Positions 8,579 to 17,309 of a stretch of 64,000 nt of DNA are shown here, piece after piece. Made by a program: the position numbers and the translations under genes. The notes beneath the pieces are model-generated. The model did not search any database, had not been told where the DNA came from, and was given only the letters and a program-made list of their open reading frames with translations. Numbering within the stretch: the first letter of the stretch is position 1; every line of letters starts with the position of its first letter. Source of the stretch: Acidobacteriota bacterium (GTDB lineage Bacteria; Acidobacteriota; Terriglobia; UBA7540); contig JAKCCV010000016.1 in NCBI GenBank assembly GCA_021838785.1, positions 1-64,000 of the forward strand. Direction: 5' to 3'.

Positions 8579-8971
8579 TCGAACCTCCCTTTTTAACGGC
8601 GCTGCATCGCGCTCCTATTTTGATTAGATGCCTTCTTCGTTATCCCGGTCGGTCCAAAACTTCGTTTTGGCGCGCCGGTCTTCCGATGCGAACCTGATGC
8701 GCCTCGCCAGCCCGTCCACTCCCTGGCGATGTCCCGGCGCAAACAGCCACCACCGGTTCAACGGCCCAAACGTTAAACCCGTTAACGCGCGATGTCAAGT
8801 GAAAAACTACTAAGGATAGGAGATTTCTTCGAGCGAACCCCAAGATATTGTGGCGGCCGCCTTTGCCGAATTCGGGCGACGATTTAAGGTTTCTTCAGAC
8901 CTTGCCCCCTCGCCTTCTCTTCTGAATGGGGGAATTTGCAAGAAGCGCGGTCGGCCTCCGGGCCGCTCCGC
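8579..8971. other. Intergenic region between nrdJ and a cupin gene
   Basis: This stretch of 393 bases has no convincing gene on either strand. It contains the nrdJ ribosome binding site and a possible minus-strand promoter. It also carries the nested repeat GTTAAACCCGTTAAC near 8772-8786. No B12-box-like conserved riboswitch core is visible. Confidence 0.5.
8770..8798 (-). promoter_or_regulatory. Possible sigma70-type promoter of nrdJ
   Basis: On the minus strand a perfect TTGACA (-35, 8793-8798) is followed after 17 bases by TAACGT (8770-8775), a weak -10. It lies about 190 bases before the nrdJ start. A short GTTAA inverted motif overlaps the spacer and could be an operator. This is suggestive only. 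Confidence 0.35.
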
Positions 8972-9277
8972 TTACAGACGTTCGCCGATCAGATAGCGAC
9001 ATCCCGCCGGCCCCATGCGTGCCGAATGAATCGCTTGAGCCGGTACGTCCACCCGCTCCCCCGCCCGATATGTCCGGCTTTGGCCATGAACACTCAACGT
9101 CATTTCCCCTTCCAGGATGATGTGGGCGGTCTCAACCGGGTGAGCGTGATCAGGATAAAACGCACCGGGGGCATCTTCCCAGATAAATGTCCGAGTAAAC
9201 CCTTCGTCTTGAAGCTGCTTTTCAAGTTCAGGGACGTTCATCTCGTCTGGCCACTTCTGTGGCTGGCTCATGGCCAT
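8972..9277 (-). CDS. Small cupin-domain protein
   Basis: This 101-residue protein is a single cupin barrel. HAHPVETAHIILEGEMTL gives the first cupin motif, with His ligands and a conserved Glu/Gly pattern, and YRAGERVDVPAQAIHS gives the second with its His. Such proteins bind a metal and serve as small enzymes or sensors; the substrate is not predictable. An in-frame Met two codons downstream is an equally possible start, because neither has a clear ribosome site. It sits between CarD and nrdJ on the same strand with large gaps, so an operon is not evident. Confidence 0.8.
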   Translation of the reverse strand: MAMSQPQKWPDEMNVPELEKQLQDEGFTRTFIWEDAPGAFYPDHAHPVETAHIILEGEMTLSVHGQSRTYRAGERVDVPAQAIHSARMGPAGCRYLIGERL

Positions 9278-9417
9278 TGTTTCGGGTTGCTACCACAAGG
9301 AGAACTCGCGCCGCCAGTTGGCTCTGCCGAGCTCAGCTGTGTCTTCAGCAAGGATGGCAATGTCCGCCTTCGCCGATGAGAAGCGATCGGTCACCAAGCC
9401 CTGCCCGGTGCGAGGTC

Positions 9418-9927
9418 TTAGCTAGGAAGCTGAACCTTGAGGTTCGATTTGCTGAGTGCCTTAACCAGGTTGGCTTCAATCGTTTGCCGATCCTGACCAC
9501 GAGCGACGGCAATTTCGTCCACCAAAAGCTGCCAGGCACGGTCGAACATCTTCTTCTCGCGGAAGGAAAGCGATTTCTCTTGGCTCAAAATCAGGAGTCC
9601 CTTTAAGACTTCGGCCACCTCTTGCAGAGACCCACTGCGCATCTTTTCAACGTTCTCTTTGTAGCGGTCCTTCCAGTCGCGGTGGTTCCTGCATCGCCCT
9701 TTTTCGAGATAGGCAAGAATATCCTCGATTTCGTTCTGCCGGGCGACCCGCCGCAGGCCGACGCTTTGGACGCTGCCCATCGGCACCATCACCTTCATGC
9801 TGGTGGTGGTCAATCGGAGTAAATAGAACGTTTCGTTCCGCCCGGTCAGGTTGCGGTTGGCAATCTGCTCCACCACGCCAACCCCTTGATTCGGATAGAC
9901 GACTTTTTCACCGATATGGAATGCCAT
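9418..9927 (-). CDS. CarD/CdnL-family RNA polymerase-binding regulator
   Basis: The protein has 169 residues. The N-terminal domain (MAFHIGEKVVYPNQGVG) is the RNA polymerase beta-subunit interaction module shared with Mfd. The C-terminal two thirds are helical with a basic patch (RCRNHRDWKDRYKENVEK) that contacts upstream promoter DNA. Family members stabilise open complexes at rRNA and other promoters. The open frame extends 87 codons further upstream, but that part is not CarD-like. Met 9927 is the family start and has GAGAGGGG just before it. In mycobacteria CarD sits beside ispD and ispF; here those genes are about 16 kb away. Confidence 0.92.
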   Translation of the reverse strand: MAFHIGEKVVYPNQGVGVVEQIANRNLTGRNETFYLLRLTTTSMKVMVPMGSVQSVGLRRVARQNEIEDILAYLEKGRCRNHRDWKDRYKENVEKMRSGSLQEVAEVLKGLLILSQEKSLSFREKKMFDRAWQLLVDEIAVARGQDRQTIEANLVKALSKSNLKVQLPS

Positions 9928-10170
9928 AACCCCTCTCAAAAATTCTCTGTGCTTGCTACGCCTCAGACTATGAATTTGAATGCGGAATGTCAAGAGGAAA
10001 TCGGCTGAACGAAAGCGGTTCCATGCGCCAAAACCGCGCTCCCCACTTCGGTCGCGGCGGCCTGCCCGCGGGAGGGTCGGGGCGACGCGAGCCTGGCCTT
10101 TCTTCCGCCCAGGGGGTTGACAAATGCAACCGTTAACGGCGAACCTGACGGCAGAGGGGGGAACGAGCCA

Positions 10171-11517
10171 ATGCACGTCCCGCTGCATCTGATTATTGCT
10201 CTCGGCCTTTTAATCACGTTCATCCCGTCGCAAATCTTCTGGTTTCGGAGGCTAGGGGAATTAGCTCAACGGCTGATCCGAAGCGAGCGCCTACGTCATG
10301 TTCTCGGCGGCGCGGGGGCCATTCTTTATATCTTTCTGTTCGCTTACAACCTCGCCTGGTCACGCCATCGGCCAAGCCCCGTGCGCCTGACCGCCGGCGC
10401 AGCGTTCTTGCAGGCACCATTCCTATGGTGGGTTGTCAGTTCCGTTCTAGGATTTCTCGTAGCCCTACCCTTCTGGTTCGCTGGCCGCGGCAGGCGAAGG
10501 AAGCGCGTCGCCTCAAGCCACGGGTCGGCGACCGGCACTTTCGATGCTCACGCACCCTCGCCTCTAGCAATGTCCGCCGAAGAGGTTCCTGGCACTCCAC
10601 CAACGGAACCTTCCTCGGCTCCCGCCATTCGCACCTCTCGCGATCATTTGTTGCCGTCGCGGCGCGATTTTCTTTGGAAGGCTGGGGTTGGACTCGGAGT
10701 ACTGCCCTTTGTCGCTGATGCCTATGGCGCGGTCTTTCAGTTGGGAGATATCACGATTACGCATCGCCAAATTCGCCTGGCCCGTTTGCCCCGAAGCTTT
10801 GACGGCTTTCGTATCGCGCAGCTTTCCGACTTGCACATTGGCCCCTTTATGACGGAGCGAGAAATCCGCCATGTTGCTGCCATGACCAACCGCCTCAAGC
10901 CTGACCTCATCGCCCTTACCGGCGACTTTGTTACCTGGGATGCCTCAACCCAAGGCGCAGCCGTCGAAGCTCTTTCCGGCCTCCGAGCGCCTTATGGCAT
11001 TTATGGCTGCCTCGGCAACCATGAGCTGTGGACGCATTGCCAAGCGTCCATCACGCACCTGTTCGCCAAACAAAACGTCAAAATTCTGCGACAAGAGCGG
11101 GCCCTCATCCGCTCCGGCTCCGACGCCATCAATTTGCTTGGCGTGGACTATGAAACGCACATGAAGTTTGCCTTCCACGGGCTTGGCTACGTGCCCGAGT
11201 ATCTTGCCGGCATCCAGCCGCTCATTCAACCCGACACCGTCAACATTCTTTTCAGCCACAATCCCAACACCTTTGACCGCGCCGCCGAGCTGGGCATTGA
11301 TTTGAGCCTCGCCGGCCACACCCACGGCGGCCAAGTCACGCTCGATTTCATCAGCCCCGACCTTTCTCCCGCCCGCCTCATCACACCTTACGTAGTCGGC
11401 TGGTTTCAAAAGCCCGGCGGCCAGCTCTACGTCAATCGCGGCATCGGAACCATTTTTGTTCCCATCCGCTTCGGCGCTCCGCCCGAAATTACGGTTTTCG
11501 AACTAACTCGCGCCTGA
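10171..11517 (+). CDS. Membrane metallophosphoesterase (YkuE-like) with an internal Tat-like motif
   Basis: The protein has 448 residues. Three hydrophobic segments fill roughly residues 1-110. A low-complexity linker follows, then SRRDFLWKAGVGLGVLPF, a twin-arginine-like segment in the middle of the chain. The C-terminal 260 residues are a calcineurin-like phosphoesterase with the metal motifs SDLHIG, TGDFV, GNHE and GHTHGGQ. ATG 10171 is favoured over a TTG at 10117 because a purine-rich AGAGGGGGG precedes it. Relatives hydrolyse phosphoesters such as UDP-diacylglucosamine or other lipid-linked substrates, but the substrate here is unknown. The internal Tat-like element may mark a fusion or an export-dependent topology. 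Confidence 0.85.
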   Translation: MHVPLHLIIALGLLITFIPSQIFWFRRLGELAQRLIRSERLRHVLGGAGAILYIFLFAYNLAWSRHRPSPVRLTAGAAFLQAPFLWWVVSSVLGFLVALPFWFAGRGRRRKRVASSHGSATGTFDAHAPSPLAMSAEEVPGTPPTEPSSAPAIRTSRDHLLPSRRDFLWKAGVGLGVLPFVADAYGAVFQLGDITITHRQIRLARLPRSFDGFRIAQLSDLHIGPFMTEREIRHVAAMTNRLKPDLIALTGDFVTWDASTQGAAVEALSGLRAPYGIYGCLGNHELWTHCQASITHLFAKQNVKILRQERALIRSGSDAINLLGVDYETHMKFAFHGLGYVPEYLAGIQPLIQPDTVNILFSHNPNTFDRAAELGIDLSLAGHTHGGQVTLDFISPDLSPARLITPYVVGWFQKPGGQLYVNRGIGTIFVPIRFGAPPEITVFELTRA

Positions 11518-11784
11518 CGGCCGCGCTTGCAGCACCGCCCGCGCGCGATTCTCGGCGAAACCCAGCCCTATGCTGGACTGGACAGAAGGCCGACGGTGAG
11601 TTCGCCTCGCTTGCCTTCCTCTCCCTGTTTCACCGCGAAGAGAGCGTGGGAGCAAGGCGCATCGCCGCCCCACGAGAAAATTCTCCTTGACAAGCGTCCA
11701 GACGAGCGCTAACCTGCGCCTAGGTAAACTTAGTCAGGGCCCCTAACGGCACGCAAGAAACCGCGCTCAACAGGAGGACGGGGC

Positions 11785-12592
11785 ATGAAAACCAGCCGCA
11801 GGGATTTCGGAAAACTTATCATTGTCGGGGGGGGCGCTAGCCGCCGGTGAGCTGGTGCGCCTCGCTACCCCGCGCGAATCGCTGCTTCTAGCTCAGGAGA
11901 CCGCCAACTGGACGGAGATGCAAAGCTGGTTCGAGGCGAACACGGGTGGGGGAAGCCAGTTCAACACTTACAACCAGCAGCTTGTCCCGCATTTTAACAA
12001 TATTTACAACAAAACTTACACGCCGACCGACATCTCGGACGCGGGAGACGTCGCTGGCGCACTCGCGGACTACTTCAGCCAGACGGGCAACCCCACGCTC
12101 GATTGGTGTGCCCAAAGCTCGATTTTGGCGAATGTCCCCTCGCCCGGCAGCGCGTCCTCGGTGCTCTTCACCGAACCAACCTCCACGGACGTCGGGGACG
12201 TTTACAACCAGGCACAGAGCTATGGTTACGACATCACTTACGACCAGCTCGCCGCGCTAGCCAGCATTCCGAACCTTAGCACTTGGCCCACGAACAACCC
12301 CTTCTACCCGCTCTGCACGAACTACTGCTCGTCCTACTTGACGCAGTTGAGCAAAGGCTTTTTCTTGGCCGGGGGCTACCTTCAAACGCACGACTCGTTT
12401 GAGAAGAGCCTCTCTTGCCAGGACCTGATAGAGGGGCGGGAGGCCATCGTAGCGGTGGGCTTGGAGCTCGCGGGTCTCTTTGCATTCGCGACCCTCGCTC
12501 CCGCTCTGGCCCTTGCGGCGCTTGACTTGGAGCTGCTGCTCTTTCTTCTTTACGAGCTCGCCTCGCTCGATGCGGAGCTCCTACAGTGCTGA
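11785..12592 (+). CDS. Tat-signal secreted protein, frameshifted at a run of eight G
   Basis: AGGAGG seven bases before ATG 11785 starts a frame encoding MKTSRRDFGKLIIVGG, a good twin-arginine signal. This frame stops early. A run of eight G (11827-11834) separates it from the next frame, which continues as ALAAGELVRLATP and stays open to 12592. With seven G the two halves join perfectly into about 268 residues. I therefore treat it as one gene, broken by a one-base insertion, by slippage-based switching, or by a sequencing error. The mature part is rich in Asn, Tyr and Ser and ends with hydrophobic stretches; I do not recognise a family. Confidence 0.62.
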
Positions 12593-12685
12593 GGGTGGCG
12601 AGCGGTGTGAGATCGGTAACTCCGTGCGGGCGGCGATTGGGCCGGCCCAAAAGCTATGGAGCCTTTGGTGACGGGAGATGACTCT

Positions 12686-13327
12686 ATGCAAGGCAGCGCG
12701 GCGCAGGGCTGGCCGGGCTCGACGGGGATAATTGAGCGGGTGTTTGGGCCGCTCGTCATCCTCGGGACGCAAATCGTCGGTGCCGACATCTTTCTTCTGT
12801 CACGTTGGCGCATGCCCGGACTGGCCTGGCCCGACAGGGTTTTCGCCTCGGCCGCCTTTCTCTGGGTTGGAGTCTCGATGTCGGACGCGTGGTGGCACGG
12901 GCGGAGGCTCGCGTCAGCCCACCCCGGGCCTTGCGAGAGGGCGCTTCAGAGCATCTTTGCCGCCCTGCATCGGCTGGAGCGGGCCTTTTACCCTTACGCC
13001 CTATGGGTTGCCCTCCCTGCGCTAGGCCTCTGGCTCGCGCTCGCTGTGAAGGCGGCTTTTGGGGGCCTGACGATCTACGACCTGCCCTTGCTGAGCTTGC
13101 GGCTCTTCTACCTTTCAGTGCCCGCCTATGTCTGGATCAAGTGGCGACTTTGGGAGCGGGGCACCGGCTGGGCGAGCGCCAACCCGAAACCCGACGCTTT
13201 TGGCGACCGTGTGATGACTTGGCGGAGCACGCTCGTCGTTCTGGGCCTTTTCGCGTTGCCGCTTTTGGCCTTTGCGGGTTGGGTGCTGTATCTGGTTTGG
13301 CGGTTTAACCTATGGGCTCGATTTTAG
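12686..13327 (+). CDS. Multi-pass membrane protein of unknown function
   Basis: This protein has about 213 residues with four or five hydrophobic helices (for example VILGTQIVGADIFLL, YALWVALPALGLWLALAV and STLVVLGLFALPLLAFAGW). ATG 12686 has GGAG eight bases before it and is preferred to ATG 12656. It follows the frameshifted Tat protein by 93 bases on the same strand, so the two may be one unit. No transporter or enzyme motif is visible. Confidence 0.6.
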   Translation: MQGSAAQGWPGSTGIIERVFGPLVILGTQIVGADIFLLSRWRMPGLAWPDRVFASAAFLWVGVSMSDAWWHGRRLASAHPGPCERALQSIFAALHRLERAFYPYALWVALPALGLWLALAVKAAFGGLTIYDLPLLSLRLFYLSVPAYVWIKWRLWERGTGWASANPKPDAFGDRVMTWRSTLVVLGLFALPLLAFAGWVLYLVWRFNLWARF

Positions 13328-13599
13328 AACGGCCGCCCTGGAGCCCGTATCTCCTCTGAAAGCGGGAAGGGCTTCTTTTTGGTGGCCCCCCCCTTGCCCC
13401 AGCAGTCAGTTTTCCGTCACCAGCCTTAAGCGAGGAGAACATCTTGCGGCAAGGAGCACGCTCGATGGGCAATCAAACTCCCGCTACATTGCCTCTCCCG
13501 GTCCTCTATTAGCTGCAACCGCTGACGGCAACTTCGGGGCCAAACGCGGTAGATTTCGCGCTTCCCAAGCGTGGACGCTTGCCTTTAGACTCTTTCTGA

Positions 13600-15198
13600 A
13601 TGGCCACGCCAGCTCATGAACCGTCGCCGCCCTCGCGCCACTGGCCCGAAGCCGCCTTGATCTTTGTGGTCGCCGGTTTGTTGTTGTGGTTGATGGCCGG
13701 CAATCTGTTCATTCTGGGGCTTGACGAAGGCATCTATTTCGACGGCGGCTTGCGCATTCTTCATGGCCAGGTTCCCTACCGTGATTTTTTCGCGCTCACC
13801 GGCCCGGGCAGTTATTGGCTGGAGGCCGCGGCGTTTCGGCTGTTCGGCGTTACGCTCGCGGCGGGCCGCGTGGTCATGGTGCTCGATGTCGCTCTGCTCA
13901 CGGCGGTGGTGTTTTGGCTTGTCGCGCAGCTTACGCGGCGCAACGTGGCTTTGGCTACCGCCTTCATCTTCTTCGCCTTTGAGACCGGCCTATCGTTCCG
14001 CCTTTACGCGAATCATCGTTGGGATTCCTCAGCGCTGGCGATGCTCGGCGTGGCGTTCGCGTTCAAGGCCGCGGGGCCGTCGTCCCGCCGGCGACTCGCC
14101 TGCCTTGCGGGCGGATTCTTTGTGGCGGCTGCGGCGTGGTGCACGCCGCCGGTCATCCTGCTCGTGGTGGCGCTCGGTCTGTGGCTGCTCGTCAGTCGCG
14201 AAGGCCGAGGAATGATTCCAGCTTTCATCTTGGGTGTCTGCCTTTGCTCCTTGCCCGCCGGGGCGGTGCTGGCTTCCGAACACGCGCTGGTTCCCATGCT
14301 TCATAGCATGACGTGGAATCTGAAGCATTACGCGGGGGCCAACCAAGTCTATTACGGCTACGGCGCCTTGCCCGGGTGGAGCGGCTGGCGCGCGGTGTTC
14401 AGCGTGAAGCGCGGAGTCAAAATGCTTCTGCTGCGCTTGCTGGATTATTTTCTGGCACTCCTTCCTCCTGGGTTGCCGCTCCTTGTTTACCTGACGTGGC
14501 TGCTGCGGACCCGCCAGGGCGTCTCCAAGCTGAACCGTGAGCTTCCCCGAGTGCTGTGGCTGCTCATCGCCTCGGCCGCGTTGTTGCTTTCAACCTACCC
14601 TCGCTGGTCAGCCGACGAATTGATGTTTGTCACTCCGGTGTTTTACGTGCTGGCGGCGTATCTGTTGGAGCGGCTCTCAACGCGACGCTGGCGGCTGGCC
14701 GTGGGCGGGACATCGCTGACGCTGGCGGTGGTGACCTTAGCGGTTTCGGCTTTCGGTCTCACGCGTGAACCCTCTCTCCGCACTCGGGTCGGCGTGGTGC
14801 GGGCCGTCCCGCAGGACCAGCAACTCATTTTGGCGCTCGACAGGAGCATCCCCTCGGGCGCCAGCCTGTTTGTGGATCCCTATCTTCCGGTCGTTTATTT
14901 CTTGACGGGCGGTGTCAATCCGACGCGTTACGACTTTCTGCAGCCCGGCATGATGAGTGCGCGCGATGAAGCGGCGGCATGGCGTGAGCTCCAGCGGCGA
15001 CCACCCAAGTGGGTGGTCTATTTTCAGTTCCCTGCCGCAACCTTTTTTGCCATTTGGCCGCACGCCAATCCGCGCCAGCCGGCGCTTGAGGCTCTCAATG
15101 CCTGGCTGCATCGTCACTATCATCTGGTCAAACTCATTGACCATCCGGTGACCGAATTTGCCGTTTTGGAGCGGAACACCCCGCTCCCTAATCGCTAG
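13600..15198 (+). CDS. Polytopic GT39/ArnT-like glycosyltransferase (GT-C fold)
   Basis: This 532-residue protein has about a dozen hydrophobic helices. The first periplasmic loop carries GLDEGIYFDGGLRILHGQ near residue 40, an acidic DE motif typical of the catalytic loop of GT-C enzymes that use polyprenyl-phosphate sugars. The C-terminal 130 residues form a soluble domain. Such proteins glycosylate lipids or proteins at the outer face of the inner membrane; acceptor and sugar are unknown. The 3' end overlaps the convergent MFS gene by 11 bases, so the two mRNAs are complementary there. No clear ribosome site is seen. Confidence 0.8.
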   Translation: MATPAHEPSPPSRHWPEAALIFVVAGLLLWLMAGNLFILGLDEGIYFDGGLRILHGQVPYRDFFALTGPGSYWLEAAAFRLFGVTLAAGRVVMVLDVALLTAVVFWLVAQLTRRNVALATAFIFFAFETGLSFRLYANHRWDSSALAMLGVAFAFKAAGPSSRRRLACLAGGFFVAAAAWCTPPVILLVVALGLWLLVSREGRGMIPAFILGVCLCSLPAGAVLASEHALVPMLHSMTWNLKHYAGANQVYYGYGALPGWSGWRAVFSVKRGVKMLLLRLLDYFLALLPPGLPLLVYLTWLLRTRQGVSKLNRELPRVLWLLIASAALLLSTYPRWSADELMFVTPVFYVLAAYLLERLSTRRWRLAVGGTSLTLAVVTLAVSAFGLTREPSLRTRVGVVRAVPQDQQLILALDRSIPSGASLFVDPYLPVVYFLTGGVNPTRYDFLQPGMMSARDEAAAWRELQRRPPKWVVYFQFPAATFFAIWPHANPRQPALEALNAWLHRHYHLVKLIDHPVTEFAVLERNTPLPNR

Positions 15199-16423
15199 CC
15201 GTCGCGAAGTCTTTCCCGCGCTCCTCGCGGCCCAGCGCAATGCAGACGGCGCTCGCTACAATGACTCCCATTTCCAGGCCCGCGAGCGCCCACCCGTAGC
15301 CCACGCGAGCGCGCAGAGCGTACTCTACGGTATTGATGGGCGCGGCGAACAAAATGCCCAGTTGATAGACCAGCCCGGGAAGCAAACTGCGCACCGTGCT
15401 CGGCGAAAGCTCATTGAGGTGTGCGGGAATAATGCCCCATACGCCTTGCACGCCCGCCTGCATCAAAAAAGCGCCCGCCGCCAGCGCCGCCACGCTGCCG
15501 CCAAAAGCCCAAAGTGGAATTACCAGGAGCGAAAGTCCGAGGGCGGCAATCATGCTGCGCCGGCGGCCAAAGCCCTCGGAGAGTTGGCCAAAAACAACCG
15601 CGCCCATCACCGCGCCGACGTTGTAGAGCATGGCAATGTCCGCGACCACCCGCAACGGGATGCCATGCGCATGGTGAAGGAAATCGGGATAAAGATCCTG
15701 CGTGCCGTGGGAAAGACACATCAACAGCGTCATCAACAGAACCAGGTACAAAAACTGCTTCCAATAACGCCCGACCGTGCCCAAAATCGCCCGGAAGCTC
15801 GATTCCCGATGCGCCAGCCAGGCATGGGATTCGGGAACCTTGGCGCTGATGTAAAGCGCCAGCATGGCGGGCACGCCGCCCGCCCAGAACATCCAACGCC
15901 AACCCCAGGCGGGCAGAATGAACCGCGCCGCCACAGCCGCCAGCAAATAACCGATCGAATAGCCGCTTTGCAGGACGCCGGAAAGCAAACCGCGCCAACG
16001 CCGCGAGGCGGTCTCCATGGCCAGCGACGCGCCGACACCCCACTCGCCGCCCATGCCGATGCCGTAAAGCGCCCGCAGAACAATAAACACCGTGAAGCTC
16101 GGAGCAAACCCGCAAAGCAGCTCGATGAGCGAATAGTAGATGACGCTCGCCATCAAGGCGCCACGACGACCGTAGCGGTCCGCGTAAATCCCAAACAGAA
16201 ACGCGCCCACCGGCCGCATGGCGAGCGTCGCCGTGAGCGTCCAGACAATCGCCGCCTCGCTGACGTGGAAGTTCCTGGCCAAGTCCCCCATCAAAAAAAC
16301 GACGACGCTGAAGTCGAAAGCATCCAGCGTCCACCCCAGGAAACACGCCGTGATGGCGTGCCGCTGCGCTGTGAGGCTCGGCGGAGAAAGGACCACAGCT
16401 TTCGAGGTGCTGGCGTCGCTCAT
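15188..16423 (-). CDS. MFS transporter (sialate/lactate symporter-like)
   Basis: The protein has about 411 residues with twelve predicted transmembrane helices. The loop between helices 2 and 3 carries GIYADRYGRRGAL, the MFS signature. MGGEWGVGASLAME in helix 5 resembles metabolite:proton symporters of the NanT/JEN1/ShiA group, so a carboxylate substrate is a fair guess. I placed the start at ATG 16423 (MSDASTSK); a TTG at 16489 would add 22 residues and neither has a strong ribosome site. It runs convergently into the GT39 gene with an 11-base overlap. Confidence 0.85.
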   Translation of the reverse strand: MSDASTSKAVVLSPPSLTAQRHAITACFLGWTLDAFDFSVVVFLMGDLARNFHVSEAAIVWTLTATLAMRPVGAFLFGIYADRYGRRGALMASVIYYSLIELLCGFAPSFTVFIVLRALYGIGMGGEWGVGASLAMETASRRWRGLLSGVLQSGYSIGYLLAAVAARFILPAWGWRWMFWAGGVPAMLALYISAKVPESHAWLAHRESSFRAILGTVGRYWKQFLYLVLLMTLLMCLSHGTQDLYPDFLHHAHGIPLRVVADIAMLYNVGAVMGAVVFGQLSEGFGRRRSMIAALGLSLLVIPLWAFGGSVAALAAGAFLMQAGVQGVWGIIPAHLNELSPSTVRSLLPGLVYQLGILFAAPINTVEYALRARVGYGWALAGLEMGVIVASAVCIALGREERGKDFATASD

Positions 16424-16582
16424 CGTCCATGCGGCCGTGAACCGTCGCGCGGCCTTGGCTGGTATAACCGGCTCGGACTTAAATTGCAAGGGAGTTACAA
16501 ACGCCGCGGGTTCGCCGCCGTGTAAACCGCGGGAGGACGGCGGGGTTGGGGATGATTTCAGCGTTCGCCGGAAGCGTTTGCG

Positions 16583-17275
16583 TTAGTGGCTAAAAACAAT
16601 TTCTTTGACTCGCCGCAAGGGCAGGGAGAAATCGAAGACTTGGCGGCTCGCCGGATTGTAGTGGTTGGTAATGCCCAGAAAGCGCGCTTCCGCAGGCTCC
16701 GTGGTGGGCATCAGGTAGGTTCCCTGGATGACTTGTCCGCTGCGAAGCGTGACGGTCAGGCGGTTTTTGACAAACTCCACCTGCGCAATCTTTGAGAAGC
16801 TCTCGACCTTCGCGCCGCCATCGGCAAGCGCGATGGGAAAAGCCGTCGTGGGAGGAATCACCTGGAAGAGCGATCCGACACCGTGCGGAGGATAGTAATC
16901 AATATAAGCGTCATAGACGGTGGTGGACTTGCCGCTGACCTCGGTCACGGTGGCGCGGTAGCCGAAGGCTTTCCACAAATTCACGATTTGCTGCCGCTCG
17001 GAGGGACTCGATATGACCACCGAATACGGCAGGCTGCCTTGGTTAAGCCGAACCCGCTCTACGCGGCGATCCACCAAATTGAAGTGTTTGTAAATGATTT
17101 CGTCCGCATCCTGATGGACGACGATGGCTTGGCGCTGGATGACTTGCTCGCGGCCGTGCGCCGTGGCCTGATAGACGGTGTCAGCGCGAAGTGGCCTCGT
17201 AAGCCCTAGGACGACAACGACCAAAACTCCGTAATCGGCGCCTCGCTTTCCTCCCCTCCGCACAGATCGCTTCAC
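16583..17275 (-). CDS. Secreted protein of unknown function
   Basis: This 230-residue protein begins with a basic stretch and a hydrophobic segment (VLVVVVLGLTRPLRA) that looks like a signal peptide cleaved near ADTVYQ. The mature part is mixed alpha/beta with no domain I can name. The start is GTG at 17275, or a GTG five codons later. It is 34 bases downstream of the TPR gene on the same strand and may be co-expressed with it. The repeated pairing of secreted unknown and TPR protein fits an envelope role, but that is inference. Confidence 0.55.
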   Translation of the reverse strand: MKRSVRRGGKRGADYGVLVVVVLGLTRPLRADTVYQATAHGREQVIQRQAIVVHQDADEIIYKHFNLVDRRVERVRLNQGSLPYSVVISSPSERQQIVNLWKAFGYRATVTEVSGKSTTVYDAYIDYYPPHGVGSLFQVIPPTTAFPIALADGGAKVESFSKIAQVEFVKNRLTVTLRSGQVIQGTYLMPTTEPAEARFLGITNHYNPASRQVFDFSLPLRRVKEIVFSH

Positions 17276-17309
17276 CCAGTCTCGCTCGCCCGTGGCGAGC
17301 CGTCAAACT

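Noticed and set aside
8579-8971. Cobalamin riboswitch upstream of the B12-dependent reductase
   Set aside because: I looked for the conserved B12-box and core helices on the minus strand and did not find them.
9928-10188. 87-codon N-terminal extension of CarD
   Set aside because: The family begins at Met 9927 with its own purine-rich ribosome site, and the extension is Arg/Pro-rich without similarity.
15158-16525. 455-codon plus-strand open frame
   Set aside because: It is antisense to the clear MFS gene and its composition (Arg, Pro and His rich) is typical of GC-rich shadow frames.
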